DNA of 64,000 nt. Origin: Caulobacter sp. (lineage in GTDB: Bacteria > Pseudomonadota > Alphaproteobacteria > Caulobacterales > Caulobacteraceae). Every line of letters begins with the position of its first letter. The first letter of the stretch is position 1. The translations under genes and the position numbers were made by a program. The notes below the pieces were generated by a model. It was given only the letters and a program-made list of their open reading frames with translations. It was not told where the DNA came from and did no database searches. This document shows positions 1 through 8,910 of this stretch, piece after piece. The DNA is taken from contig WGLL01000011.1 in NCBI GenBank assembly GCA_016125585.1, positions 186,001 through 250,000 on the forward strand, read 5' to 3'.

Positions 1-1
1 G

Positions 2-1132
2 GGCGGGACCGGCAACGACGTCTACTATGTCGACAGCATCAACGACACGGTCACCGAAAACGCCGCGGAAGGTTACGACATCGTCCGCTCGACGATCAGC
101 TGGACCCTCGGCGCCAATGTCGAGGGACTGCAGCTTCAAGGGGCCGGCGACATCAACGGGACCGGCAACAGCCTGGCCAACAACATCCAGGGCAACAGCG
201 GCAAGAACACGCTGTACGGCGGTGACGGCAACGACACCATGAACGGCAACGACGGCAACGACTACGTCTATGGCGAGGCCGGCGGCGACATCCTGTCCGG
301 CGGCGCGGGCAATGACACCCTCGACGGCGGCGCCGGAACCGACACCCTTGATGGCGGCGACGGTTCCGACAAGCTGTATGGCGGCGACGGTACGGACTCG
401 CTCTCGGGCGGAGCCGGCAACGACACCCTGTATGGCGGAGCCGATAACGACGTTCTCAACGGCGGCGACGGCATCGATCTGCTCGACGGCGGGACCGGCA
501 ACGACACCATGACCGGCGGCGCCGGCAACGACGTCTACTATGTCGACAGCATCAACGACACGGTGATCGAGGCCGCGAACGAAGGCTCCGATATCGTGCG
601 GGCCAGCGTCAGCTGGACCCTGGGCGCCAACGTCGAGACCCTGCAACTGCAGGGCGGGGCCGATCTCAACGGCACGGGCAACAGCACCGCCAACAACCTT
701 CAGGGCAACAGCGGCGCCAATGTTCTGTCGGGCGGCGCCGGGGTCGACACCATTAACGGCAATGATGGCGCCGACACCATCATCGGCGGAACCGGCAACG
801 ATCTGCTGCGTGGCGGGTCCGGGGCCGACACCTTCGTGGTGCTGCAGGAAAGCGTGGGCAACGCGACCCTCGAGGTCGATCTGATCTACGACTTCTCCAC
901 CGCCGACGGCGACATCCTCGATCTGTCCTCGATCGACGCCGACAGCATCACCGGTGGCGACCAGGCCTTCTCGCTTGTCGCCAGCTTCAGCCACACGGCC
1001 GGCGAGATGACGCTGAGCTTCAACGGCACCGAGACGCTGCTGCGTCTCGACGTCGACGGAGACGGTTCGGCAGACTACCAGATGCGTATCATCGGCGACG
1101 TCACCGGCGACAGCGGCGGCTGGCTGCTCTAG
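2..1132 (+). CDS. RTX calcium-binding protein, C-terminal part (5' end outside window)
   Basis: The reading frame is open from base 2, so only the C-terminal 376 residues are visible. Glycine/aspartate nonapeptides of the GGxGxDxLx type form most of the protein and are the calcium-binding beta-roll of type I secreted proteins. Two copies of a roughly 70-residue module (YYVDSINDTV ... GTGNS.ANN.QGN) sit between the RTX blocks. The last 100 residues (GADTFVV ... DGDILDLSSID ... GGWLL) resemble the serralysin/M10 C-terminal domain, which carries the uncleaved type I secretion signal and ends in hydrophobic residues. No catalytic domain is visible, so the protein could be an S-layer-like, adhesin or enzyme-tail sequence. 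A hairpin terminator follows, and a TolC-type gene lies 1.1 kb downstream. Confidence 0.9.
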   Translation, partial: GGTGNDVYYVDSINDTVTENAAEGYDIVRSTISWTLGANVEGLQLQGAGDINGTGNSLANNIQGNSGKNTLYGGDGNDTMNGNDGNDYVYGEAGGDILSGGAGNDTLDGGAGTDTLDGGDGSDKLYGGDGTDSLSGGAGNDTLYGGADNDVLNGGDGIDLLDGGTGNDTMTGGAGNDVYYVDSINDTVIEAANEGSDIVRASVSWTLGANVETLQLQGGADLNGTGNSTANNLQGNSGANVLSGGAGVDTINGNDGADTIIGGTGNDLLRGGSGADTFVVLQESVGNATLEVDLIYDFSTADGDILDLSSIDADSITGGDQAFSLVASFSHTAGEMTLSFNGTETLLRLDVDGDGSADYQMRIIGDVTGDSGGWLL

Positions 1133-1155
1133 TCTCGACACCGTCGGACGAACCG

Positions 1156-1189
1156 GACGGCGGCGACCTCGGTCGCCGCCGTCTTGGTT
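1156..1189 (+). terminator. Intrinsic terminator after the RTX gene
   Basis: A perfect 13-bp inverted repeat (1156-1168 with 1171-1183, GACGGCGGCGACC arm) closes a very tight loop and is followed by a weak T-rich stretch (TTGGTTT). It lies 24 bases after the RTX stop codon. It also separates the RTX gene from the convergent tRNA gene. Confidence 0.75.
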
Positions 1190-1225
1190 TGTCGACGACG
1201 CCCGATCAGGGAAGTTGGAATAAAT

Positions 1226-1299
1226 TGGAGGCCTGGCCCGGAATCGAACCGGGGTGCAAGGATTTGCAGTCCTCTGCGTAACCACTCCGCCACCAGGCC
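1226..1299 (-). tRNA. tRNA-Cys (anticodon GCA)
   Basis: Read on the minus strand, the acceptor arms GGCCTGG and CCAGGCC pair perfectly. The anticodon loop is CTGCAAA with anticodon GCA, and the T arm is CCCCGGTTCGATTCCGGG. The discriminator base is U, as expected for tRNA-Cys, and CCA is encoded. Total length with CCA is 74 bases. Confidence 0.97.
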
Positions 1300-1452
1300 T
1301 CACTTCCGTCGGCGCTGGCGGCGCGCCGGGGAGGCGGTTGGCTATCAGACAGCAACCGTTCGGACAAGCGTTAGCAACGCCGCATTGCCTTCCCCTTAAG
1401 GCCGGACCTATAAGCCGAACCTCGGAACAGAGCTTTTTCGCAGGAAATCTTC

Positions 1453-2025
1453 ATGGCCGCCGATTTCGCCGCCGCGCGCGAGAACATGGTCGAAAGCCAG
1501 ATCCGCACCGCGGATGTCACCGACCTGACCCTGCAGGACGCATTGCGGATCGTGCCGCGCGAGACCCTTGCCGGCCCGGGCAAGGCGCATGCGGCCTATG
1601 CCGATACCGAGGTTGAATACGCCCCCGGCCGCTGGCTGATGCGCCCGCGGGACGTCGCCAAGCTGCTGCAGGCCCTGGCCCCCCGCCGCGGCGACCGGGC
1701 CCTTGCTATCGCCGCGCCCTATGCGGCCGCGGTTCTCGAGCAAATTGGCCTGAGCGTCGATCGGGTCGACGGCGAGGACCTCAGCGTCGTGCCGGGCGCT
1801 GACTACGACGTCATCATCAGCGAAGGCTCTGTGGCGGCGGCGCCCGGGTCCTGGTTGCAGGCCCTGGCCGTCCATGGGCGGTTGGGTGTCGTCGAACGGT
1901 CCGGGCCGGTCGGTCGCGCGATGATCTATGTTCGCTCGTCGGAGGGGGTGGGCGGCCGCTCCCTGTTTGATTCGTCCGCCCCGATGTTGCCTCAGTTCAC
2001 GCCAAAGCCCGCCTTCGCCTTCTAG
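1453..2025 (+). CDS. Protein-L-isoaspartate O-methyltransferase-like protein (probably degenerate)
   Basis: 190 residues. The N-terminus (ARENMVESQIRTADVTD..LQDALRIVPRE) and the AYAD.E..Y..GRWLMRP segment match the PCMT fold, which repairs isoaspartyl residues with S-adenosylmethionine. The glycine-rich SAM motif normally reading like EIGTGSGY is here ALAIAAPYAAAVLEQIG, so the glycines are lost and SAM binding is doubtful. It precedes the tolC-type gene, an arrangement also known from Caulobacter. It may be a structural or regulatory relative rather than an active enzyme. The family call is firm; activity is uncertain. Confidence 0.85.
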   Translation: MAADFAAARENMVESQIRTADVTDLTLQDALRIVPRETLAGPGKAHAAYADTEVEYAPGRWLMRPRDVAKLLQALAPRRGDRALAIAAPYAAAVLEQIGLSVDRVDGEDLSVVPGADYDVIISEGSVAAAPGSWLQALAVHGRLGVVERSGPVGRAMIYVRSSEGVGGRSLFDSSAPMLPQFTPKPAFAF

Positions 2026-2184
2026 GCCGCAAGTCCAGACGGCGTCTGCAAGGGGCGTGCAGCTGTTGCGGTGGTTTGCCTCTTTGGCGGCAGCCGCTCA
2101 ACGCTGTAATCCTGTGGCAATGTTGGTGCGTGAAAAAAGCTTAACTGGCCGCGACTGGCGGTGAGACTTACAGGCGATCATATA

Positions 2185-2208
2185 AGGCGGCGCACGTTGT
2201 CGCCGCCT
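2185..2208 (+). promoter_or_regulatory. Hairpin in the tolC leader
   Basis: AGGCGGCG (2185-2192) pairs with CGCCGCCT (2201-2208) around an 8-base loop, and the stem ends 15 bases before the chosen tolC start. It lacks a T-tract, so it is not a standard terminator. It could stabilise the leader or affect ribosome access. Any regulatory role is inferred from position only. Confidence 0.35.
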
Positions 2209-2223
2209 CTGGGGATAGTATCC

Positions 2224-3708
2224 ATGTCGAAGAGCCGCCGGGCCGGATTGTTGGCCGCCATTTGCACCGCCGGACTGATTGCCGGCGCCGCCACTCCGGT
2301 TTTCGCCGAGTCGCTGGCTGACGCGATCGCTCTGGCCTACCAGACCAACCCGACCTTGCGTGAGCAGCGCGCCAATCTTCGCGCGCTCGACGAGTCAGTG
2401 GTCCAGGCCCGGTCCGGCTACCGTCCCGATGTCAGCCTCGGCGCCAGCTACACCTCGCAATACCAGAAGTACGGCACCCCGCAGGGCAGCGTCTTCACCG
2501 GTTTCAGCAGCAATTATCGCGGCTCCTCGACCAGCGCGGCGCTGACGGTCACCCAGCCGCTCTACACCGGCGGCCAGGTGCGCTCGCAGATCAGCGCGGC
2601 CCAGGCTGACATCGAGACGGGGCGGCAGAACCTGCGCACCGTCGAGTCCTCGGTCCTGACCCAGGTGATCCAGGCCTATGTCGATGTCCGTCGCGATATC
2701 GAAGCGCTGCGCATCGCCGATGAGAATGTCGACGTGCTTCAGCGACAGCTGGACGAGGCCAAGGCCCGATTCGAAGTGGGCGAAATCACCCGCACCGACG
2801 TCGCCCAGTCCGAAGCGCGTCTCGCCGCCGCCAAGTCGCAACAGGCCAGCGCCCGGGCGCAACTGGCGATCAGCCGGGCCAACTACGCCGCCGTGGTCGG
2901 TCAGAACCCCGGTGATCTCGAACCGGAACCGTCCCTGGCCGACCTTCTGCCGGGCAGCGTCGATGAGGCGTTCGCCCTGGCGGAGGTCAACAATCCCGGC
3001 CTGCTCGCCGCCGACTACGCCGAACAGGCCAGCCGGGCGCGGGTCGCCCAGGCCAAGGCGGCTACGCGGCCGACCGTGAGCCTGCAGGGGCGCCTTGGCG
3101 CCAGCGGCGCGGCCCAGAACAGCAGCGATCCCTTCCAGGACTATGATCAGTCGGTCTCGGGCACGGTCAGCGTCTCGGTGCCGCTGTTCACCGGCGGCCA
3201 GATTTCCTCGACGATCCGTCAGGCCCAGGAGCGCAACAACGCCGACGCCGCGGCCATCGAAGGGGCCCGGCGCACCGCCCAGCGGGACGTCGCGCGGGCC
3301 TGGAACCAGTGGCTCGGCGCTCGCGCCGCGCTGGTGTCCAACGAGGAACAGGTGCGGGCGGCGCGAATCGCCTTCGAAGGCGTGCGCCAGGAAGCCCAGG
3401 TCGGTCTTCGCACCACGCTGGATGTGTTGAACGCCCAGCAGGAGCTGCGGTCCGCCGAACTGGCCCTGATCAACGCCAGGCACGACGAGTATCTGGCCAG
3501 CGCCCTGGTGCTGGCGGCGGTCGGCAAGCTTGAAGCGCGCTATGTGACGCCGGAGCAGACCCTGTATGACCCGGCCGTGTCGACCCGGAAGGTCAATCAC
3601 AGCTTTGGCTGGGTGCCGTGGGAGCCGGTTGTCGGTGCCGTGGACCAGGTTCTGGCCCCCCGCGTCGGCCCGGCGCCGGACGAGGCGGTCAAGACGGCGA
3701 AGAACTGA
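2224..3708 (+). CDS. tolC: TolC-family type I secretion outer membrane protein (RsaF-like)
   Basis: 494 residues from the ATG at 2224; an upstream in-frame GTG at 2161 would add 21 residues before what is clearly a signal peptide (MSKSRRAGLLAAICTAG...PVFA, cleavage near residue 28), so the ATG is preferred. Two OEP repeats follow, each with long coiled-coil helices rich in Ala, Gln and Glu, for example NPTLREQRANLRALDESV near the N-terminus and ISSTIRQAQERNNADAA in the second half. The protein forms the trimeric outer membrane channel of type I secretion and drug efflux systems. No ABC transporter or membrane fusion gene is adjacent, so partners are encoded elsewhere. The RTX protein upstream is a plausible substrate, by inference. 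Confidence 0.93.
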   Translation: MSKSRRAGLLAAICTAGLIAGAATPVFAESLADAIALAYQTNPTLREQRANLRALDESVVQARSGYRPDVSLGASYTSQYQKYGTPQGSVFTGFSSNYRGSSTSAALTVTQPLYTGGQVRSQISAAQADIETGRQNLRTVESSVLTQVIQAYVDVRRDIEALRIADENVDVLQRQLDEAKARFEVGEITRTDVAQSEARLAAAKSQQASARAQLAISRANYAAVVGQNPGDLEPEPSLADLLPGSVDEAFALAEVNNPGLLAADYAEQASRARVAQAKAATRPTVSLQGRLGASGAAQNSSDPFQDYDQSVSGTVSVSVPLFTGGQISSTIRQAQERNNADAAAIEGARRTAQRDVARAWNQWLGARAALVSNEEQVRAARIAFEGVRQEAQVGLRTTLDVLNAQQELRSAELALINARHDEYLASALVLAAVGKLEARYVTPEQTLYDPAVSTRKVNHSFGWVPWEPVVGAVDQVLAPRVGPAPDEAVKTAKN

Positions 3709-3827
3709 TCTTGCGGCGCGGCAACGGGTGGGTAAGACTTTCAGGCCACCTATTTGCAGGAACCGGCGGGTAAGCATAGGCTTCGCCCAACCGCCGGATT
3801 CGATCATCTCCAGCCCAGGCCCCGTCC

Positions 3828-4397
3828 ATGTCCGATCAGACCGCCCAGGAACCGACGATGGAGGAAATTCTCGCCTCCATCCGCCGCATCATCTCCGAAG
3901 ATGACGCGCCGCCGGCCGAGGGCGAGGCCGCCGCGCCCGAACCCGCGCCGCCTCCGGCCGAGCCGGACGAGGAAGAAGACGTTCTGGAACTGACCGAGGC
4001 CATCGAGGCGGCCCCGCCGCTGGAGACCCACGGCGACCTGGACATCTACGAGCCCGCCGCGCCGGAGCCGGAGGCCGCCTGGACTCCCGAGCCGGAACCG
4101 GAGCCGCCGGCCCCGGAACCCGAGCCCGAGCCGGAACCCTACGTCGCGCCGGCCTACAGCGCGCCCGAGCCGGACGAAGACATCATCGGTTCGGCCGCCG
4201 CCGCGGCCACCGCCTCGGCTTTCGGTCGCCTCGAGGCGGCCCTGGCGATGCCCGCGCCGGGCCGCAGCCTCGATGATGTGGTCCGCGAACTGCTCAAGCC
4301 GCTCTTGAAGCAGTGGCTGGACGAGAACCTGCCGCGCATCGCCGAGGCCAAGGTCGCCGAAGCGGTCGAAAAGCTCCAGCGCGGCCGAGTAGGCTGA
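3828..4397 (+). CDS. popZ: Polar organising protein PopZ
   Basis: 189 residues. The N-terminal helix EPTMEEILASIRRIISEDD is the PopZ client-binding segment. A long Pro/Glu-rich acidic disordered linker follows (about residues 25-120), and C-terminal helices GRSLDDVVRELLKPLLKQW and LPRIAEAKVAEAVEKLQ drive oligomerisation. PopZ forms a condensate at the cell pole that anchors ParB-parS and recruits cell-cycle kinases in Caulobacter. The length is close to the 177 residues of C. crescentus PopZ, and the linker is slightly expanded. Position between a tolC-type gene and valS is conserved in Caulobacteraceae. The gene supports the taxonomic placement of the whole window. Confidence 0.95.
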   Translation: MSDQTAQEPTMEEILASIRRIISEDDAPPAEGEAAAPEPAPPPAEPDEEEDVLELTEAIEAAPPLETHGDLDIYEPAAPEPEAAWTPEPEPEPPAPEPEPEPEPYVAPAYSAPEPDEDIIGSAAAAATASAFGRLEAALAMPAPGRSLDDVVRELLKPLLKQWLDENLPRIAEAKVAEAVEKLQRGRVG

Positions 4398-4400
4398 TTT

Positions 4401-4456
4401 CCTTCTCCCGCTTGCCGGGAGAAGGTGGCCCGCGCCTGCGGGTCGGATGAGGGCAG
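4401..4456 (+). repeat. Dispersed intergenic palindromic repeat, copy A1
   Basis: The segment starts CCTTCTCCCGCTTGCCGGGA and ends GGATGAGGGCAGC. It contains a hairpin (TTCTCCCG/CGGGAGAA) and a second small GC arm. Near-identical copies lie at 28764-28816 and, inverted, at 28863-28918. It occupies the popZ-valS gap, where it may act as a processing site or weak terminator. Confidence 0.8.
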
Positions 4457-4531
4457 CGCCGGCATCTCCGGGCTGCCCTTTATCGCGTCTGGCGCTTGCC
4501 AGCCCCCGCCACATTCCCGATAGACACCACC

Positions 4532-7177
4532 ATGCTAGACAAGAACTTCGACCCCCGGACCGCCGAGCCGCGCCTCTACCAGGCCTGGGAAGAGTCCGGC
4601 GCCTTTGCCCCGACCGACAATCCGGACGCCGAGCCGTTCAGCATCGTCATCCCGCCGCCGAACGTGACCGGCAGCCTGCATATCGGCCATGCGCTGAACA
4701 ACACCCTGCAGGACGTGCTGATCCGCTTCCAGCGCATGCGCGGCAAGGCGGCCCTGTGGCTGCCCGGGACCGACCACGCCGGCATCGCCACCCAGATGGT
4801 GGTCGAGCGCCAGCTGTCCGACGCCGGCAACATGGGCCGCCGCGACATGGGCCGGGACGCCTTTGTCGCCAAGGTCTGGGAATGGAAGGCGACGAGCGGC
4901 GGCACCATCGTCAACCAGCTGCGCCGTCTGGGCGCCAGCTGCGACTGGTCGCGGGAGCGGTTCACCCTCGACGAGGGGCTGTCGGCGGCGGTGCGCAAGG
5001 TCTTTGTGCAGCTGCACAGGGAAGGGCTGATCTATCGCGACAAGCGTCTGGTCAACTGGGACCCGCATTTCCAGACCGCCATCTCCGACCTCGAGGTCGA
5101 GCAGAAGGAGGTCGACGGCGCCTACTGGCATTTCGCCTATCCACTGGAAGACGGCAGCGGCGAGATCGTCGTCGCCACCACCCGGCCCGAGACCATGCTG
5201 GGCGACACCGCCGTGGCCGTGCACCCCGATGACGAGCGCTACAAGGACCTGGTCGGCAAGAAGGTGCGGCTGCCCATCGTCGGGCGGCTGATCCCCATCG
5301 TCGCCGATGAGTATGCCGATCCGGAGAAGGGCAGCGGGGCGGTGAAGATCACCCCGGCGCATGACTTCAACGACTTCCAGGTCGGCAAGCGCCACGGGCT
5401 GGAGGCGATCAACATCCTCGACGCCTTCGGCAAGATCAGCGAGAACGCCCCGGCGCAATTCCAGGGCCACGATCGCTTCGTCGCCCGCAAGATGGTCATT
5501 GAGCAGTTCGAGGCGCTGGACCTGTTGCGCGGGATCGAGAAGACCCGCCATCAGGTGCCGCACGGCGACCGCTCGGGCGTGGTCATCGAGCCCTGGCTGA
5601 CCGACCAGTGGTACGTCGACGCCGAGACGCTGGCCAAACCGGCCATCGCCGCGGTCGAGGACGGCCGCACCGTGTTCGAGCCGCGCAACTGGGACAAGAC
5701 CTACTTCGAGTGGATGCGGAACATCCAGCCGTGGTGCATCTCGCGCCAGCTGTGGTGGGGACACCGGATCCCGGCCTGGTATGACGAGGACGGCAACATC
5801 TACGTCGAGGAGACCGAGGCGGCGGCCATCGCCGCGGCCGGTGGCAAGGCGCTCAAGCAGGACGAGGACGTCCTCGACACCTGGTTCTCCTCAGGCCTGT
5901 GGGCCTTCTCGACCCTGGGCTGGCCCGAGCAGACCGAGGATCTGAAGCGGTTCTATCCGACCCACACCCTGGTCACCGGCTTTGACATCATCTTCTTCTG
6001 GGTCGCCCGGATGATGATGATGGGCCTGCACTTCACCGGCGAGGTTCCCTTCCAACGGGTGGTGATCAACGCCCTGGTCCGCGACGAGAAGGGCCAGAAG
6101 ATGAGCAAGTCCAAGGGCAATGTCATGGACCCCTTGCTGCTCATCAACAAATACGGCTGCGACGCCGTGCGCTTCACCCTGACCGCCATGTCCGGCCAGG
6201 CGCGCGACATCAAGCTCGCCGAGCAACGCATTGAAGGCTATCGCAATTTCGGCACGAAGCTGTGGAACGCCACCCGCTTCGCCCAGATGAACGGCTGTGT
6301 CCGGGTCGAGGGCTTTGACCCGGCGACGGCGACCCAGACCCTGAGCAAGTGGATTCGGGGTGAGACGGCGAAGACGGCCGCCGTGGTCACCCGGGCGCTG
6401 GAGGACTGCGCCTATGACGAGGTGGCCGGCGGCCTCTACCGCTTCATCTGGAACGTCTTCTGCGACTGGTATCTGGAACTGGCCAAGCCGATCCTGAACG
6501 GGTCGGACGAGGCGGCCAAGTCGGAAGTCCAGGCCATGACCGCCTGGGTGCTCGACCAGTGCCTGCTGATGCTGCATCCGGTGATGCCCTTCATCACCGA
6601 GGAGCTGTGGCAGAAGACCGCCGAGGAGGGCCCGGCCCGCGACGGTTTCCTGATGACCGCCTCCTGGCCCGCCTATCCGGACAGCTTCATCGATCCCGCC
6701 GCCGAGGGCGAGATCGGCTGGGTCGTCGATCTGGTCACCGAGGTCCGCTCGCTGCGGGCCGAGATGAACGTGCCGCCGGGTGCCCGTCTGCCCCTGACCC
6801 TCAGCGGCGCCTCGCCCGAGGCGGCGGCCAGGCTTGAGCGGCACCGCGACCTGATCCTGACCCTCGCGCGGCTCGACAGCGCGGTCCTGGCCGAGGCCCC
6901 GGCCCCCGGCACGGCGCCCTTCGTTATCGGCGAGGCCACCGGGGCCCTGACCGTGGCCGGCTTCATCGACCTGGCGGCGGAGAAGGCCCGTCTGGCCAAG
7001 GACATCGCCGGCCACATCGCCGACATGGAGCGGGTCAACCGCAAGCTGGGCAATCCCGACTTCATGGCCAAGGCCAAGGAGGAGGTGATCGCCGAGAACA
7101 GGGCCAAGCTGGCCGATGCGGAAGCCGCCAAGACCAAGCTGGAAGCAGCGCTCAAGCGGCTGGAGACCGTCGGGTAG
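4532..7177 (+). CDS. valS: Valyl-tRNA synthetase
   Basis: 881 residues from the ATG at 4532 ([20 protein letters not shown]). An in-frame ATG at 4496 would add 12 residues unlike the family. The class I signatures are present: [15 protein letters not shown] with HIGH at residues 50-53, and KMSKS near 523-527. The editing domain includes [18 protein letters not shown], and the C-terminal coiled coil ([20 protein letters not shown]...) that contacts tRNA is complete. It charges tRNA-Val with valine in the cytoplasm. Length is normal for the family. Confidence 0.98.
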   Translation: MLDKNFDPRTAEPRLYQAWEESGAFAPTDNPDAEPFSIVIPPPNVTGSLHIGHALNNTLQDVLIRFQRMRGKAALWLPGTDHAGIATQMVVERQLSDAGNMGRRDMGRDAFVAKVWEWKATSGGTIVNQLRRLGASCDWSRERFTLDEGLSAAVRKVFVQLHREGLIYRDKRLVNWDPHFQTAISDLEVEQKEVDGAYWHFAYPLEDGSGEIVVATTRPETMLGDTAVAVHPDDERYKDLVGKKVRLPIVGRLIPIVADEYADPEKGSGAVKITPAHDFNDFQVGKRHGLEAINILDAFGKISENAPAQFQGHDRFVARKMVIEQFEALDLLRGIEKTRHQVPHGDRSGVVIEPWLTDQWYVDAETLAKPAIAAVEDGRTVFEPRNWDKTYFEWMRNIQPWCISRQLWWGHRIPAWYDEDGNIYVEETEAAAIAAAGGKALKQDEDVLDTWFSSGLWAFSTLGWPEQTEDLKRFYPTHTLVTGFDIIFFWVARMMMMGLHFTGEVPFQRVVINALVRDEKGQKMSKSKGNVMDPLLLINKYGCDAVRFTLTAMSGQARDIKLAEQRIEGYRNFGTKLWNATRFAQMNGCVRVEGFDPATATQTLSKWIRGETAKTAAVVTRALEDCAYDEVAGGLYRFIWNVFCDWYLELAKPILNGSDEAAKSEVQAMTAWVLDQCLLMLHPVMPFITEELWQKTAEEGPARDGFLMTASWPAYPDSFIDPAAEGEIGWVVDLVTEVRSLRAEMNVPPGARLPLTLSGASPEAAARLERHRDLILTLARLDSAVLAEAPAPGTAPFVIGEATGALTVAGFIDLAAEKARLAKDIAGHIADMERVNRKLGNPDFMAKAKEEVIAENRAKLADAEAAKTKLEAALKRLETVG

Positions 7178-7186
7178 AGAATAGTC

Positions 7187-7320
7187 CTCCCCCAGGCGCA
7201 AAGCGCCTGTCAGGGGGGAGGGGGACCGCCGCCGAAGGCGGCGGTGGAGGGGGTCTCCACCGCCGGCTGAGGCCCCCCTCAGTCAGCCGCCGTGCGGCTC
7301 ACCGCTCCCCGGAGGGGGAC
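7187..7320. repeat. Compound intergenic repeat with several hairpins
   Basis: The 134 bases between valS and the convergent DoxX gene consist of nested inverted repeats: AGGCGC-AAA-GCGCCT inside a CTCCCCC/GGGGGGAG stem, then CCGCCGCC-GAA-GGCGGCGG, and further CCCCTC/GAGGGGG arms. A related short form with the TCCTCCCCC start lies at 27526-27563. It probably works as a bidirectional terminator and belongs to a dispersed repeat family. Confidence 0.65.
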
Positions 7321-7336
7321 CCGTTTGCCTGGTCGT

Positions 7337-7825
7337 TCAAAGGGGTTTGATCACCTCAAGCACTCGGCGACCCAGTTCGATGATCTGCGGCCGCCTGAAC
7401 CCCAGCAACAGCACCAGGGCGAAGGCCAGGTTGGTGCAGGCGGCCGCGAACAGGCCGCCGCCGTCGTGGTTGGGATCGATCCCGAGCGGGGTGAATAGGT
7501 GGAAGCTGACCGCGCCGCTCATCACCAGCAGGCCGGCCAGGGCGCCGCCCGCCTGCAGATGCTTGAAGCGCGGATGCAGGCCGACGATCAGCAGGGTCGA
7601 GGCCAGCAGCTCGATCGACCCGATCACATACTGCGAGAACAGGCCGGTGTGGCCGAACAGGCCCGGCGCCCCCAGCGTCCCGGCCCAGCCGTCCAGCCGC
7701 CCGAAAATCTCCTGGGTCTTGGGATGGTCGGTGAACTTGTAGCGAAGGCTGTCCAAGAAGATGATCGCCATGAACACCGCCATGGCGTCGGGGACGTATC
7801 TCCAGAGCTTGCGGAGGGCGCTCAT
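7337..7825 (-). CDS. DoxX-family membrane protein
   Basis: 162 residues from the ATG at 7825. Four hydrophobic segments are visible (AMAVFMAIIFLDSL, VIGSIELLASTLLIVGL, GGALAGLLVMSGAVSFHL, AACTNLAFALVLLLGF), as in DoxX/SURF4-like four-helix proteins that associate with membrane redox reactions. Its start codon overlaps the stop of the YHS-domain gene by four bases (ATGA), so the two are translationally coupled. The substrate is unknown. Confidence 0.8.
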   Translation of the reverse strand: MSALRKLWRYVPDAMAVFMAIIFLDSLRYKFTDHPKTQEIFGRLDGWAGTLGAPGLFGHTGLFSQYVIGSIELLASTLLIVGLHPRFKHLQAGGALAGLLVMSGAVSFHLFTPLGIDPNHDGGGLFAAACTNLAFALVLLLGFRRPQIIELGRRVLEVIKPL

Positions 7826-8283
7826 TTGTCCAGCACCGTCGGCCAGTTGGCGTCGCCCTTCTTCACCAGGCCGGGGATGTCCTTGCTCCACTTCTCCTGA
7901 ATGTCGTGGTTGTAGTTCAGGTAGAGCTTGCCGCCGACGATCTTCCACTGCAGCGGATCGCCCTTGGCGGTGTAGCCGTTGGCGACGGCCCAGGCGCAGT
8001 AGCCGCCGTATTGCGGGGCGTAGGCGCGGGGATTGGCCCGGAACTTCGCCAGATTGGCGGCGGAGGAGAACTTCCAGGTCGCCCCCTGCCAATCGGTCTT
8101 GAAGTCGTCCGAGCCCTTGGTCGGCCGGCCGACGGTGAAATAGGCGACGACGTCATAGCCGCCGACGGCGACGTTGCTGAGCGCCGGGGTGTAGATGGCC
8201 GGCTTGGCCGCCAGCGCCAGGCCGGGGGCGGCCAGGGGCAGGGCGGCGAAGCCCAGGGACAGGGCGAACGCGAGGGGTTTCAT
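7822..8283 (-). CDS. Exported YHS domain-containing protein
   Basis: 153 residues with a signal peptide (MKPLAFALSLGFAALPLAAPGLALA, cleavage near residue 25). The mature part contains the YHS pattern GGYDVVAYFTVGRPTKGS ... FRANPRAYAPQYGGYCAWAV, a small domain thought to bind metal and typical of periplasmic YHS proteins. It is coupled by an ATGA overlap to the DoxX gene and lies 12 bases after the AhpD-like gene, so the three probably form one operon. A redox or metal-handling role is inferred. Confidence 0.85.
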   Translation of the reverse strand: MKPLAFALSLGFAALPLAAPGLALAAKPAIYTPALSNVAVGGYDVVAYFTVGRPTKGSDDFKTDWQGATWKFSSAANLAKFRANPRAYAPQYGGYCAWAVANGYTAKGDPLQWKIVGGKLYLNYNHDIQEKWSKDIPGLVKKGDANWPTVLDK

Positions 8284-8295
8284 GGGGTGGTCTCC

Positions 8296-8853
8296 TTAGG
8301 CGACGCGCTGGTCGGCGGCGTCGCCGGCCAGGGCTATGTCGAGGGGGGTCTCGGCAAGATGATTGACGTAGTTGCTCAGGGTCTTCAGCCCGACCGCCAG
8401 CACCACATCGAGCACCTGGGCCCGGGTAAAGCCGGCGGAGAGAAAGCCGTTCACATCGGCGTCGGCCAGGAAGCCGCGCTCGCGCACCATCAACAGGGTG
8501 AAGCTGCGCAGCGCCTCCATGCGGGGGTCGCTCAGCGGCCGGCCGTCGCGAATGGACCGGATATCGGCCTCGGCCATCGCGGCATGGCGCGCCCGCCGGG
8601 TGTGGGCCGGGGTGCAGTAGTGGCTGTCGTTCTCGACCGAGATGGTCAACAGCACCAGCTGTTGCTCGGCGGGGGTGAAGGTCGACTTTCCGAAGATGGC
8701 GGACAGGCTGACATAACCCTCGAGGAGCTGGGGGCTTTCGGCCATCTGGGCCACCAGCGCCGGCACATAGCCAAGATTGCTTTGCGCCTGCTCGAGGAAG
8801 GGCTTGGAGGCGAAGGGCGCGGTGGCGCGGGTGTGCAGCGGGAAATCAGCCAT
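8296..8853 (-). CDS. Carboxymuconolactone decarboxylase/AhpD-family protein
   Basis: 185 residues. The core reads TPAEQQLVLLTISVENDSHYCTPAHT, followed by the family's DVVLAVGLKTLSNYVNHLAETPLD end. AhpD-type proteins use a CxxC pair; here the first cysteine is Ser77 and only Cys80 and His84 remain, so a disulfide-cycling peroxidase mechanism is unlikely. It heads a possible operon with the YHS and DoxX genes and is divergent from the LysR regulator at 8933, which probably controls it. Confidence 0.85.
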   Translation of the reverse strand: MADFPLHTRATAPFASKPFLEQAQSNLGYVPALVAQMAESPQLLEGYVSLSAIFGKSTFTPAEQQLVLLTISVENDSHYCTPAHTRRARHAAMAEADIRSIRDGRPLSDPRMEALRSFTLLMVRERGFLADADVNGFLSAGFTRAQVLDVVLAVGLKTLSNYVNHLAETPLDIALAGDAADQRVA

Positions 8854-8910
8854 GGCCGCAAGCTAGTCCCATCGGCGGACGACGATAATCCGGAAGCGTT
8901 GAATATGATC

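Noticed and set aside
239..540. Regular short repeats as a possible CRISPR array
   Set aside because: The repeats are codon-based RTX nonapeptides in an open frame, with no spacers or fixed-length repeats.
7187..7320. An insertion sequence end or structured RNA gene
   Set aside because: The stems are short nested palindromes without a transposase, target duplication or known RNA pattern; a repeat/terminator is simpler.
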